Part shown: piece after piece, positions 8,562 through 16,886 of the stretch
How positions within the stretch are numbered: position 1 is the first letter of the stretch
How the letters are laid out: each line of letters starts with the position of its first letter
Origin: JAJXWB01 sp046349215
GTDB taxonomy: Bacteria; Pseudomonadota; Alphaproteobacteria; Rhizobiales; Beijerinckiaceae
NCBI GenBank assembly: GCA_046349215.1
Contig: JAXMCV010000004.1
Location: forward strand, 372,001 to 436,000
Direction: 5' to 3'
DNA length: 64,000 bases
Position numbers and translations under genes: made by a program
The notes under the pieces: model-generated
What the model saw: only the letters and a program-made list of their open reading frames with translations
Databases searched by the model: none
Told to the model about the DNA's origin: nothing

Positions 8562-10432
8562 GCCGGCTCCGGCGTTTTCCTCGTCAGCGGCGCGAGATGG
8601 GCTGGCAGGTTTTCCGATGCCGGGTCGAGCGGCACCATCATGTTGGCGCGGAACTCGTCGCGCGGCAGTAGCGGCGACATGTCTTCGAGCGGCATGGAGC
8701 GGATCGAGCCGTCGGCCTGCGGCAGCGCCGCCGATTTCGGGAACAGGGCCTCGTCGTTGACGAGCCTGACGTCCACCAGCAGCGGACCGCGATGCGACAG
8801 AGCGCGCTGGATACCGCCGTGCAGGTCCGCCGCGTCCTCGATGCGGAACGCGTCCCAGCCGAAGGTTTTCGCGACGGCGACGAGATCGGGAATGTCCAGC
8901 TTGCCCACCGGACCGCTGCCGACATAGCGTCCGTCGAAATAATTGCGCTGCGTGTTCCGGATCGAGGCGTAGCCGTTGTTGTTGAAGAGGAACAGGCGAA
9001 GCGGCAGCTTGTGGCTGGCGATCGTCTGCATCTCCTGCAGGTTCATCATCAGCGAGCCGTCGCTCTCGATGCCGACGAACGGTTTGCGATCGGACGCCAT
9101 GTATGCGCCGATCATCGCCGGCAGGCCGTAGCCCATAGCGCCGAGGCCGGATGTCAGGAATACGCGCTGGCCTTCCTTGTTCTGGAAGCCCGTGTAGAAG
9201 AATTCGATGGCGAGGCCTGAACTACCCGTCACGATCAGCGTGTCGGCCGGCAATTCGTCGGACAAGGCCTGCGTCAGGTGGAAGTGGCCGATCGGCCCGC
9301 TCTTCGGGAAGGGCGCGCCGTCGTTGATCGGATAGCGACGCTTCCAGTCGAGACAGCGCGCCAGCCATTCGCGGCGCGGCTTTGGACTGGCGGCGCGCGC
9401 AAGCGGCAGCATGGCTTCGATGAAATCGCGGGCGTCTGCCTGCACGCGCATCGCGAAATTGTCCACGCCGTCGAATTTGGCGAGCTCGGCCGGGTCGACA
9501 TCGACCATGATCTTCTGCGCGCAGCGTCCGAATTTCGCGGGATTGTGAGCGGTCACGACATTGTCGAGCCGCGCGCCGATAGCGATGACGAGATCGGAAT
9601 TCTGGATCGCGAAATTGGGCGCGCGCAGCGCGACGACACCGGGCTTTCCGACGCTGAGCGGGTGGTCGGCTGGAATGAGATCGGTGGCGTTCCAGGTGGT
9701 GACGACCGGAATGTTCAGCGCCTCGTAGAGGGCGCGGAACGGACCGGCCGCCTCGGCCAGCCGGATGCCGTGGCCGGCGAGAATGAGGGGGCGCTCGGCA
9801 GATGCAATCAATTGGAGCGCACGCGCGCAATGCGCCGCGAGCGACTCTTTGGCGCCTGCGTCGGGCGCCGGCGGCGCAAAACCCTTCAGCGCGTCCGGAT
9901 CGATCATCGCCGCCTGCACGTCGAGCGGCACGTCGATCCATACCGGCCCGCGGCGGCCGTGCGTCGCCAGGTGAACCGCCTTCTCCATCTGGTAGCGGAT
10001 GTCCTGCGGGTCGAGCACGGTGACCGCGTATTTCGTGATCGGCCGGACGATCGAGACGATATCGACCTCCTGCGGCCCCATCTGCCGCACGCCGCTCGAA
10101 CCCATGAGGTCGGCGCGCTTCACCTGTCCGGAGACGATCAGCAGCGGCACCGATTCGATCCATGCGCCGGCGCAGCCGGTTACCGCATTGGTGCCGCCAG
10201 GTCCGGTCGTCACCAGAGCGCAGCCGAGCCGCCCGTTGATGCGTGAATAGGCTTCGGCGGCGATCGACGACGCCTGTTCGTGGTGATTGGGGATGTAATC
10301 GAGGCCGGGCGTATTGCCGAAGGCGTCGGCGAGATACATCGCGCCGCCGCCGGGAACCATGAAGACGCTCTTGACGCCCTGGTCGCGCACGAAGCGCGCG
10401 ACGTAATCGGCGAGCCGGATCTCAGCTTTCAT
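8558..10432 (-). CDS. Thiamine-diphosphate-dependent enzyme, acetolactate synthase-like (YerE-like candidate)
   Basis: A 624-residue three-domain ThDP enzyme. The N-terminal Pyr domain has FMVPGGGAMYLAD and the conserved catalytic glutamate in NHHEQASSIAAEAYSR. The C-terminal PP domain has the ThDP/Mg motif ESDGSLMMN-x24-NNGY, with Ser replacing the first Gly of GDGS. The start at 10432 is chosen because the longer frame upstream lacks homology. It lies 13 bases after the NeuB-like gene and overlaps the epimerase gene. It is not a housekeeping IlvB by context: no small subunit is adjacent and sugar genes surround it. Family members in O-antigen loci (YerE) attach a two-carbon branch from pyruvate to a CDP-4-keto-deoxysugar; that role is inferred from RfbH nearby. 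Confidence 0.85.
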   Translation of the reverse strand: MKAEIRLADYVARFVRDQGVKSVFMVPGGGAMYLADAFGNTPGLDYIPNHHEQASSIAAEAYSRINGRLGCALVTTGPGGTNAVTGCAGAWIESVPLLIVSGQVKRADLMGSSGVRQMGPQEVDIVSIVRPITKYAVTVLDPQDIRYQMEKAVHLATHGRRGPVWIDVPLDVQAAMIDPDALKGFAPPAPDAGAKESLAAHCARALQLIASAERPLILAGHGIRLAEAAGPFRALYEALNIPVVTTWNATDLIPADHPLSVGKPGVVALRAPNFAIQNSDLVIAIGARLDNVVTAHNPAKFGRCAQKIMVDVDPAELAKFDGVDNFAMRVQADARDFIEAMLPLARAASPKPRREWLARCLDWKRRYPINDGAPFPKSGPIGHFHLTQALSDELPADTLIVTGSSGLAIEFFYTGFQNKEGQRVFLTSGLGAMGYGLPAMIGAYMASDRKPFVGIESDGSLMMNLQEMQTIASHKLPLRLFLFNNNGYASIRNTQRNYFDGRYVGSGPVGKLDIPDLVAVAKTFGWDAFRIEDAADLHGGIQRALSHRGPLLVDVRLVNDEALFPKSAALPQADGSIRSMPLEDMSPLLPRDEFRANMMVPLDPASENLPAHLAPLTRKTPEPA

Positions 10433-10445
10433 CTTCGTCCGCTCC

Positions 10446-11972
10446 TCAGATCCAGTAACGCAGGATCGTCTTGCGGTTGGGATTCTCGTTGATGCTTTTG
10501 TCCGTGTAGAAGGAATCGTTGACGTAGTGCGTCGACGAAATCTCCTCGAACACGGCGCCCGTGTCGCTGGTGAAGGCATGGCGCACGCCAGGCGCGATCG
10601 TCACGACGGTTCCCGGCTTGCAGACGCGCTCCTCGCCGTCGAGGCACAGGTTCAATTCGCCGTGCAACACGTGGAAGGTCTCTTCCTTCATCTTGTGGAA
10701 CTGCTCGGGATGCTTCTGGCCAGGCAGGACTGCGATCAGCTTCTTGCAATAATTGCGATTGACCACGGTCACCATCGTCAGGCCGAATTCGTCGAACTTG
10801 TCGATGCCGAAATGGTGGGAGATTTCCAGTTCCGCCTCGCCGGGAACGACGCCCTTGCTTTCGGCCAGCAATTGCTTGACGCGGCCGACGATCGACAAGA
10901 CCTTTGCGCGTATTTCCTTGCTTTCGACCTGCGCGTTCATGACCGGCGCATCGACCCGCAGGTCCTCTGTCGCGGTGAAATGGGTATACTTCGACCAGTC
11001 GTTGGCGGTGATCTGGCCGGGCGTGGTCGGAATGGCAAAGAATACGTCGTCGCTGCGGATGCGCTGGCCCTTTGCGATGGGGCGCTTGAGGAAGGCGCCG
11101 CGACGCAGGTCGCGCAGCGCGGCGAGTTCGTCCGGCGTCGGTCCGATGCGTTCGCCCGCCGCGCCGGCAATCTCGAAAGCGTCCCGCGCGGCTTCCAGCC
11201 AGGCGCGCGCCTGCGTCGGATTGGCCGAATAGGCGTTGAGCGGCCATTCGGCGGTCGGAACGCCGATATGTTTTTCGAACAGCACCGCGCCCTTGGCGAT
11301 TGCCATGGCGACAGGCATCGTCTCGTCCGGATTTTCATGCGTCGAATAGCCGATCGGCAGGCCGCGATAGCGGTGTTGCAGAACGTCGATCTGGTTGAGC
11401 TGCAGCGCCGGCCGCGGCGTCGGATATTGCGCGACGCAGGCCATCAGCGCGAATTCCTTCTCGCGATGGCGCAGGAAGGCGACCACATTGTCCATTTCGG
11501 TGCATTCGACGCCAGCCGTCGATCCGATGATCGGCAGATTGGTCGTGACGATCTTTTCGAGAAGCGGCCAGTCCGTGAAGGAGCAGCTCGCAATCTTGAG
11601 AATGTCGAAGCCGTCCTCGACGATCCGATCGACGGAGGCTTCGTCGAACGGCGTGCACATGGCAAGAAAGCCCTGCGCCTTGATCTCGTCGACGAGGCGG
11701 CGCGTCTGTTCGCGCGTCAGGCGAGTCTCGGAAAACCGCTTGATGTACTTGATGTCCATCCGGTCGCGATAGGCGGGGTGGATGAACGTATCGAGTTCGC
11801 GGAACTGCAGCTTGAAGGCGAAGTGGAAATCGAAATCCTTTGCCAGCGCGCCGAACTCGCGGATCACCCGCAGGCCGTGCTCGACGTCGCCCATGTGATT
11901 GTTGGCGAGTTCGAAGATGAACAGGGGCTCGGGCAGGACCTTGCGCAGCCTGATGCTCGTTGTGTCCAGCAT
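10446..11972 (-). CDS. NeuB-family nonulosonic acid synthase fused to a C-terminal cupin
   Basis: A 508-residue protein. Residues 15-280 form a NeuB-type TIM barrel (ELANNHMGD at 21-29, later GYSTHENP and VLFEKHIG), the family that condenses phosphoenolpyruvate with a hexosamine or related sugar to give sialic, legionaminic or pseudaminic acid. Residues about 285-360 look like the SAF/antifreeze-like cap (RGAFLKRPIAKGQRIRSDDV). Residues 395-508 form an extra cupin with HPEQFHKMKEE and a later HAF. Usual NeuB proteins end near residue 350. It heads a minus-strand run of three tightly packed genes. Which nonulosonate it makes, and whether the cupin isomerises or binds the sugar, is not known. 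Confidence 0.85.
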   Translation of the reverse strand: MLDTTSIRLRKVLPEPLFIFELANNHMGDVEHGLRVIREFGALAKDFDFHFAFKLQFRELDTFIHPAYRDRMDIKYIKRFSETRLTREQTRRLVDEIKAQGFLAMCTPFDEASVDRIVEDGFDILKIASCSFTDWPLLEKIVTTNLPIIGSTAGVECTEMDNVVAFLRHREKEFALMACVAQYPTPRPALQLNQIDVLQHRYRGLPIGYSTHENPDETMPVAMAIAKGAVLFEKHIGVPTAEWPLNAYSANPTQARAWLEAARDAFEIAGAAGERIGPTPDELAALRDLRRGAFLKRPIAKGQRIRSDDVFFAIPTTPGQITANDWSKYTHFTATEDLRVDAPVMNAQVESKEIRAKVLSIVGRVKQLLAESKGVVPGEAELEISHHFGIDKFDEFGLTMVTVVNRNYCKKLIAVLPGQKHPEQFHKMKEETFHVLHGELNLCLDGEERVCKPGTVVTIAPGVRHAFTSDTGAVFEEISSTHYVNDSFYTDKSINENPNRKTILRYWI

Positions 11973-12150
11973 GTGAGACTGTCCCCGCTGTTCGACCGGC
12001 AGGCAAAACGCCTTGTTCCGGCCCAGAAATTGATTTCACTTCCCCCGGGCAGGGGGATGCTCCCGCGGCCAAGTCTGCGGGTTTATGGTAAATTTTTCCT
12101 TAGGCCGGACCGTTGCGCTGCAAGGATTCGTAAACGGCATGACCGTCGGG

Positions 12151-13695
12151 TTAACGATCCGCTGGCGGTTCGCCGCCGTCCGACCAGCAGGCGCGAGCCT
12201 GCGAGGCGCGCGAGGGCGCGGCCGAGAGATCCATCAGCCAGTTGGGAATTTCACTCCGGGGCGCCACATAATTCGCGGATATGCCCGTCATGCCCATCGC
12301 GGCGTTCGCCTCGAACAGCGAGCAGTCACTGATGTCGTAGCTGGCGCGGAAGGTGGGGCGAGCGAGTTCGTAAAGCGCGGAGGGCAGGCAGAGGATTGCG
12401 ATCGCGACGCCCGCCCTGAAGGCGCGACCGGCCCGGCTCTGCGGCGCGAGGACGACGTCGGCGAAGCAGAACGCGAGGATCGCGAGCGCCGGGATCGAGC
12501 CACGCATGACGAGATCGTTGGACGGTCCGAAGCTGAACATCGGCAGCAACAACAGCACGACCACGCTGAACACCAGCGGCCGGCGCAATTCAGGCCGCAA
12601 TTGCTCGTGATAGGCGAGCACGTACGCCGCCGGCGCCAGCGCCGCGATGACGAAAACGAGGTAGATGACCGCGAACATCGGCTTGGTCGCGGCAACGCCG
12701 TGTTCGATGGCCCCCGCGCCGACCACCATGTAGGCGGCGACTGGCGCAAAGCACGGCGCTGCGAGCGCCAGCGCCCATAGCCGCCGCGACGTCAGGCTGT
12801 CGCGCAAGGACAGCAAGGCCTGCAACGCCACCCAGGCGACGGCCGGCAATATTGCGAGCGGCGACCAGAACATCGCCGCGCCGATCGTCGCGCCGATCGT
12901 CGCCAGATCGACCTGGCGGCGGGCCTGCAGGATCATCAGCGCCGCGAGCCACCAGCCCGGCAGGGCGTGGTTGGGCACCCAGAAGAATTGCACGAGGCTG
13001 CCGGAATACTGGAAATACGGATTCCAGGAATCCATGCCGTAGCGGACCATGTGGTCGAGCAACGTCCTGTCGCTGAGCAGCCAGTAGATCAATACGCCGA
13101 GCGCCGCGCAGCCCGAGAAGGCCAGCATCAGCGCGGCATGACGCCAGCCCCGACCGAGGCGCGCGAAGACATACAGGATGGCGCCCAGCATGGCGCTGTT
13201 CTGCAACCACAGCGCGACATGCCCGGCTGCGAGTCCGAAGGCGTGGCCGACGAGGCCGGGCGCCATGTACATGCCGAGCGGCGCCCGCAGAACGTATTGC
13301 CCGGATTGGTCGTCGTAGACGAACGGCAGCCAGTTGCGACTGACGTCGGCGAGCACCGCGTCGCGCGTCCGCCAGTCCGACGGGGCATAGACAAGATGCA
13401 GGGCCCCGCCGGCGACGAGCAGGAACGCGCTGAAGCCGATAAGTCCAGCGAGCAGACGGAAGTCGGTCGGCTCGTCGAGAAAGCTCGCATCGCCGGACAG
13501 GCACGGTTGCAGCACGAGCGCCAGCGCGCCAAGGCAACCGGCGATCAGGATCGTCGCGGTCGGCGCGCGCAAGGTCGTCGCAAACAGCAGGGTCGGCGTG
13601 AAGAGGAGAACCGATATGAGCGCGACCACGCCGCGCTGCGTCGTCAGGACGCCCGCAAATCTTTCCTTGCGGATCGCGTCGATTGCCAGGCTCAC
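12151..13695 (-). CDS. Polytopic membrane protein of the sugar cluster, unknown function
   Basis: A 514-residue integral membrane protein with roughly ten hydrophobic segments (for example VVALISVLLFTPTLLFATTL near the N terminus and VFSVVVLLLLPMFSFG late). The start is the GTG at 13695, overlapping the rfbH stop by 4 bases (GTGA), so translation is coupled to rfbH. The long in-frame extension upstream is the antisense-like reading of rfbH and is not used. Size and topology resemble membrane glycosyltransferases of the GT-C type or polymerases, but no diagnostic motif was found. Context suggests polysaccharide assembly. Confidence 0.7.
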   Translation of the reverse strand: MSLAIDAIRKERFAGVLTTQRGVVALISVLLFTPTLLFATTLRAPTATILIAGCLGALALVLQPCLSGDASFLDEPTDFRLLAGLIGFSAFLLVAGGALHLVYAPSDWRTRDAVLADVSRNWLPFVYDDQSGQYVLRAPLGMYMAPGLVGHAFGLAAGHVALWLQNSAMLGAILYVFARLGRGWRHAALMLAFSGCAALGVLIYWLLSDRTLLDHMVRYGMDSWNPYFQYSGSLVQFFWVPNHALPGWWLAALMILQARRQVDLATIGATIGAAMFWSPLAILPAVAWVALQALLSLRDSLTSRRLWALALAAPCFAPVAAYMVVGAGAIEHGVAATKPMFAVIYLVFVIAALAPAAYVLAYHEQLRPELRRPLVFSVVVLLLLPMFSFGPSNDLVMRGSIPALAILAFCFADVVLAPQSRAGRAFRAGVAIAILCLPSALYELARPTFRASYDISDCSLFEANAAMGMTGISANYVAPRSEIPNWLMDLSAAPSRASQARACWSDGGEPPADR

Positions 13696-15020
13696 GCCAC
13701 GGCCCGCGCCGCGCCCCGGCACAGGCGCGTCAGCGTTTCGATCATGTAGCCGATCGCATTGGCGTCGAGACCGGGATAGACGCCGATCCAGAACGTGCGA
13801 TCGACGACGATGTCGGCGTTCACGAGTTCGCCCGAAATCCGGAAATTGCGGCCCTTCATGTAGGGCTGGCGCACGAGATTGCCGCCGAACAGCAGGCGCG
13901 TGCCGATGTTGGCCGCCTGCAGCCCGAGCATCAACGCATGGCGATCGACGGGCGCATCGGCGCGCAAGGTCAGCGGAAAGCCGAACCATGAAGGCGCCGT
14001 GCCGCAGGTCGCTTCCGGCAGCACGAACGCGTCTTCGAGCGCCCGTAGGCCCTCACGAAGCCTGTCGAAATTCGTACGGCGCGCATCGATGAAGCCTTCG
14101 AGGCTGTCGAGCTGCGACAGGCCGACGGCCGCCTGCATGTCGGTGATCTTCAGATTGTAGCCGAGATGCGAATAGACGTATTTGTGGTCGTAACCCCTGG
14201 GGAGGTCGCCAAGCTTCCATCCGAAGCGCTTGTGGCAGGAATCGTCGGCGCCGGGCGCGCAATAGCAGTCGCGACCCCAGTCGCGGAACGATTCCATGAC
14301 CTTGTTGAGGTTGGCGCTGTTGGTGAACACCGCGCCGCCCTCGCCCATCGTGATGTGGTGGGCCGGATAGAAGCTGAGCGTGCCGATATCGCCGAAGGTG
14401 CCGACCTGCCGGCCGCCGACGCTGGCGCCCAATGCATCGCAGCAATCCTCGATCAGGAAGAGGCCGTGCCTGTCGCAGATCTTCTTGATCGCCGTCACGT
14501 CGAAGGGATTGCCGAGCGTATGCGCGATCATGACGGCGCGGGTCCGTGGCCCGATCGCCGCCTCGATCGCGTCAGGAGTTGCATTGTAGGTCGGAATGTC
14601 CACGTCGACGAAGACGGGGACCATGTTGTTCTGCAAGATGGGATTGACCGTGGTCGGGAAGCCGGTCGCGCATGTGATGACTTCGTCGCCCGGCTGCAAT
14701 TGCCTGTCCTTCAGGCGCGGCGAGGTCAGGGCGGAGAAAGCGACGAGATTGGCGGACGAGCCCGAATTGACGGTCAGCGCATGTTTCACGCCGATGCGCG
14801 CCGCGAGTCTCGTTTCGAACTCGGCGTTGAACCTTCCCGTCGTCAGCCAGAAATCCAGCGCCGAATCGACAAGGCTCTGCATGTCGCGCGCGCCATAGAC
14901 ACGCCCCGAAACAGGCGCGTTCGGCCTCGCGGGATCGAAGCCGCCGCGCTTGTGGGCGACCGCGTGATAGCGGCCGACCAGCTGGAGGATGCGTTCGCGC
15001 AGGATCGCCGGATCGTCCAT
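13692..15020 (-). CDS. rfbH: CDP-4-dehydro-6-deoxyglucose 3-dehydrase (E1), RfbH
   Basis: A 442-residue PMP/[2Fe-2S] enzyme of the DegT fold that removes the C3 hydroxyl of CDP-4-keto-6-deoxyglucose on the way to 3,6-dideoxysugars. Similarity to enterobacterial RfbH is strong along the whole chain. The usual PLP lysine is replaced by histidine in SFYPAHHITMGEGG (His221/His222), the hallmark of E1. The iron-sulfur ligands fit Cys-x57-Cys-x-Cys-x7-Cys (194, 252, 254, 262). The ATG at 15020 matches the family start; a GTG at 15065 is possible. The cytidylyltransferase, 4,6-dehydratase and E3 reductase partners are not in this window. Confidence 0.93.
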   Translation of the reverse strand: MDDPAILRERILQLVGRYHAVAHKRGGFDPARPNAPVSGRVYGARDMQSLVDSALDFWLTTGRFNAEFETRLAARIGVKHALTVNSGSSANLVAFSALTSPRLKDRQLQPGDEVITCATGFPTTVNPILQNNMVPVFVDVDIPTYNATPDAIEAAIGPRTRAVMIAHTLGNPFDVTAIKKICDRHGLFLIEDCCDALGASVGGRQVGTFGDIGTLSFYPAHHITMGEGGAVFTNSANLNKVMESFRDWGRDCYCAPGADDSCHKRFGWKLGDLPRGYDHKYVYSHLGYNLKITDMQAAVGLSQLDSLEGFIDARRTNFDRLREGLRALEDAFVLPEATCGTAPSWFGFPLTLRADAPVDRHALMLGLQAANIGTRLLFGGNLVRQPYMKGRNFRISGELVNADIVVDRTFWIGVYPGLDANAIGYMIETLTRLCRGAARAVA

Positions 15021-15154
15021 CGGCGATTCCAGCGGGACCTCGGTGCCTGGATTGCTTGTGTTCACGACGCGCCCCTGCCCGTCCGCCGAAGGCGGCGAAC
15101 GCGGAGGCCAGCATCCCGGAATCGCTTTAACAGAGCGTAAACATTTACCTCGCG

Positions 15155-15955
15155 CTAACCATGAGCGGCGGCGCGCAGCAAGACCGCAGAGGTCTGCGCG
15201 TCGGCGGGAAAGAACGTCTCGACCGCCAGCTCCGACAGGGTCACGTCCACCGCCGTGCCGAAGACGGTCAAGGTGGACATGAACGAAAGGACCTCTCCCT
15301 CGCCCGCGCACAGGCGCAGCGGCACGACGATGGCCGGCGCGTCGGGAATGCGGACCGGCGTTCGGCTGGCGCCTTGCGGCGACGGATAGGCGGCAAGTTC
15401 GGCATGGAGCTCCTCGAGCTCCGCATCGCCGCTCGTCTCGATCTGGTGACGCAGGCGATGAAGGATGTGGGCGCGCCATTCCGTAAAATTCTCGATGCGC
15501 GGCGCGACGCCACGCGGGTGCAGCGCGATGCGCAGCGCGTTCGGCGCGGCCAGCAATTCGGGATCGACGTCGGTCAGAAGGGCGCGCGCCCCGGCGTTCA
15601 GCGAGACGACATTCCACAGGCGGTCGACCGCCAGCGCCGGGAACGGCTCCGAGCCTTTCAGAACCATCTCGACCGCGGCGCGCGCGGCTTCGAGCGCAGG
15701 ATCATCGAGGCGGCGTTCGCCATAGACGGGCGCGAAACCGGCGGCGAGCAGGATGGCGTTACGCGCGCGCAGCGGCACGGCGAGCGTCTCGGTCAAATGC
15801 AGCAGCATGTCGCGGGAGGCATGTGCGCGGCCCGTCTCGACGAAGCTGAGATGGCGCGCCGAGACGTCCGCCTCGAGCGCGAGTTCGAGTTGCGACATGC
15901 GGCGGCGCTGCCGCCATTCGCGCAGATGGTCCCCGACCGGTCGATGAATGCCCAT
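15155..15955 (-). CDS. XRE-family regulator with MmyB-like ligand-binding domain
   Basis: A 266-residue transcription factor. Residues 8-65 form an HTH_XRE domain (LREWRQRRRMSQLELALEAD and SARHLSFVETGRAHAS). The rest matches the MmyB-like PAS-fold domain (PALAVDRLWNVVSLNAGA), thought to bind a small, often fatty-acid-like ligand. Regulators of this type commonly sit next to, and control, a divergent oxidoreductase or NTF2-like gene; here an NTF2-like gene starts 120 bases away on the other strand. The effector is unknown. Confidence 0.88.
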   Translation of the reverse strand: MGIHRPVGDHLREWRQRRRMSQLELALEADVSARHLSFVETGRAHASRDMLLHLTETLAVPLRARNAILLAAGFAPVYGERRLDDPALEAARAAVEMVLKGSEPFPALAVDRLWNVVSLNAGARALLTDVDPELLAAPNALRIALHPRGVAPRIENFTEWRAHILHRLRHQIETSGDAELEELHAELAAYPSPQGASRTPVRIPDAPAIVVPLRLCAGEGEVLSFMSTLTVFGTAVDVTLSELAVETFFPADAQTSAVLLRAAAHG

Positions 15956-15988
15956 GCGTACAGTCTAGCGCAGAATTCGTCCGGCCCA

Positions 15989-16005
15989 ATTACCTGTCGC
16001 GTAAT
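15989..16005. promoter_or_regulatory. Candidate operator ATTAC-N7-GTAAT in the XRE/NTF2 divergent gap
   Basis: A perfect 5-bp inverted repeat, ATTAC and GTAAT with 7 bases between, lies 34 bases upstream of the XRE gene start and 71 bases upstream of the NTF2-like gene. The placement and symmetry suit an autoregulatory operator for the dimeric XRE protein. No second copy was seen nearby. Confidence 0.4.
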
Positions 16006-16075
16006 CGACCGGCGTCGCCGACTGCATCAGGCTTGCCGACAACCGCCAATCCGGCGGCCCAGGATGGAGAAAGTG

Positions 16076-16438
16076 ATGGACGGCAGGAAAATCGTGGATC
16101 GCTACCTCGCGATCTGGAATGAAACCGACGAGGTCAAGCGCCGGGCCTTGATCGAACAGGCCTGGACGGAGGACGCGGCCTACGTCGATCCGGTCATGAA
16201 AGGCTCCGGCCATGCCGGCATCGACGCGATGATTGCGGCGGCGCAGGCGCAGTTTCCAGGCTTCCGTTTCGCCGCGCTCGGCGAGCCCGACGCGCACAAC
16301 GACCGGCTACGCTTCCGCTGGACGCTCGGACCGGCGGGCGGCCCGACGATCATCGACGGATCCGATTTCGCAATCGTCACCGCGGATGGGCGACTCGCGT
16401 CCGTCTCAGGCTTTCTCGATCGCATTCCCGCACAATGA
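16076..16438 (+). CDS. NTF2-like (SnoaL-type) protein
   Basis: A 120-residue protein of the nuclear transport factor 2 fold: the N-terminal helix IVDRYLAIWNETD, then AYVDPVMKGSGHAGIDAMI, are typical of SnoaL-like domains, which serve as small cyclases, isomerases or ligand binders. The ATG at 16076 is preferred over an in-frame ATG at 16064 because GGAGAAA sits 6-7 bases before it. It is followed after 13 bases by a small membrane protein gene, probably in one operon under the divergent XRE regulator. The reaction is unknown. Confidence 0.78.
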   Translation: MDGRKIVDRYLAIWNETDEVKRRALIEQAWTEDAAYVDPVMKGSGHAGIDAMIAAAQAQFPGFRFAALGEPDAHNDRLRFRWTLGPAGGPTIIDGSDFAIVTADGRLASVSGFLDRIPAQ

Positions 16439-16451
16439 ACAGGAGGACGAC

Positions 16452-16847
16452 ATGCGCATGATTCAATCCTCGGCCCTGCTTCGCAACGTTCTGATCGTCG
16501 ATGCGGCCTTCAGCGGCGCCTCGGGCATCGCGCTGGCGAGCCTGGCCCAACCGCTCGCGACCATGTCCGGCCTGCCCTATGGACTGATCCTCGGCGCCGG
16601 CGTTTTCCTGATGCCCTACGCCATCATCGTCGGCTCGCTCGGCCTTTGCGCCCTGCTGCCGCCGGCGGTCGTCTGGTTCGTCGTCGCCGGCAATGCCCTG
16701 TGGGTGGTCGAGAGTCTCGTCACGCTCTCGCAGACCGCGCCAACCGCCTTCGGAATCGTCACCGTCGGCGCGCAGGCCATCGTGGTCGCGGCCATCGCCG
16801 CCGCGCAGGCGATCGGCCTCAAGCGGTCGGAGCCGCTCGCTGCGTAA
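16452..16847 (+). CDS. Small integral membrane protein, unknown
   Basis: A 131-residue hydrophobic protein with about four transmembrane helices (for example YGLILGAGVFLMPYAIIVG and GLCALLPPAVVWFVVAG). A strong AGGAGG at 16441 precedes the ATG at 16452. The pattern resembles small four-helix proteins found beside SnoaL-like genes in Hyphomicrobiales; no function is known. It is probably cotranscribed with the NTF2-like gene and ends just before a terminator-like hairpin. Confidence 0.72.
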   Translation: MRMIQSSALLRNVLIVDAAFSGASGIALASLAQPLATMSGLPYGLILGAGVFLMPYAIIVGSLGLCALLPPAVVWFVVAGNALWVVESLVTLSQTAPTAFGIVTVGAQAIVVAAIAAAQAIGLKRSEPLAA

Positions 16848-16865
16848 GCTTCTGACAATCGGGAC

Positions 16866-16886
16866 AGCCGCGTCAGGCGCGGCTTT
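16866..16886 (+). terminator. Terminator-like hairpin after the small membrane protein gene
   Basis: AGCCGCG and CGCGGCT form a perfect 7-bp stem around TCAGG, followed by a short TTT on the plus strand. It overlaps the stop codon of the opposing VOC gene. The U-tract is short, so termination efficiency is uncertain. Confidence 0.4.

Noticed and set aside
8558..10579. Longer ThDP enzyme starting at 10579
   Set aside because: The 49 added residues are low-complexity, overlap the 3' end of the NeuB-cupin gene and have no homology; the ATG at 10432 matches the family start.
10527..12332. 601-codon plus-strand frame opposite the NeuB-cupin gene
   Set aside because: Antisense artefact of GC-rich codon use; no start signal and no recognised domain.
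12151..13989. Longer form of the cluster membrane protein starting within rfbH
   Set aside because: The first 98 codons are a shifted reading of rfbH; the GTG at 13695 gives the normal 4-base overlap.
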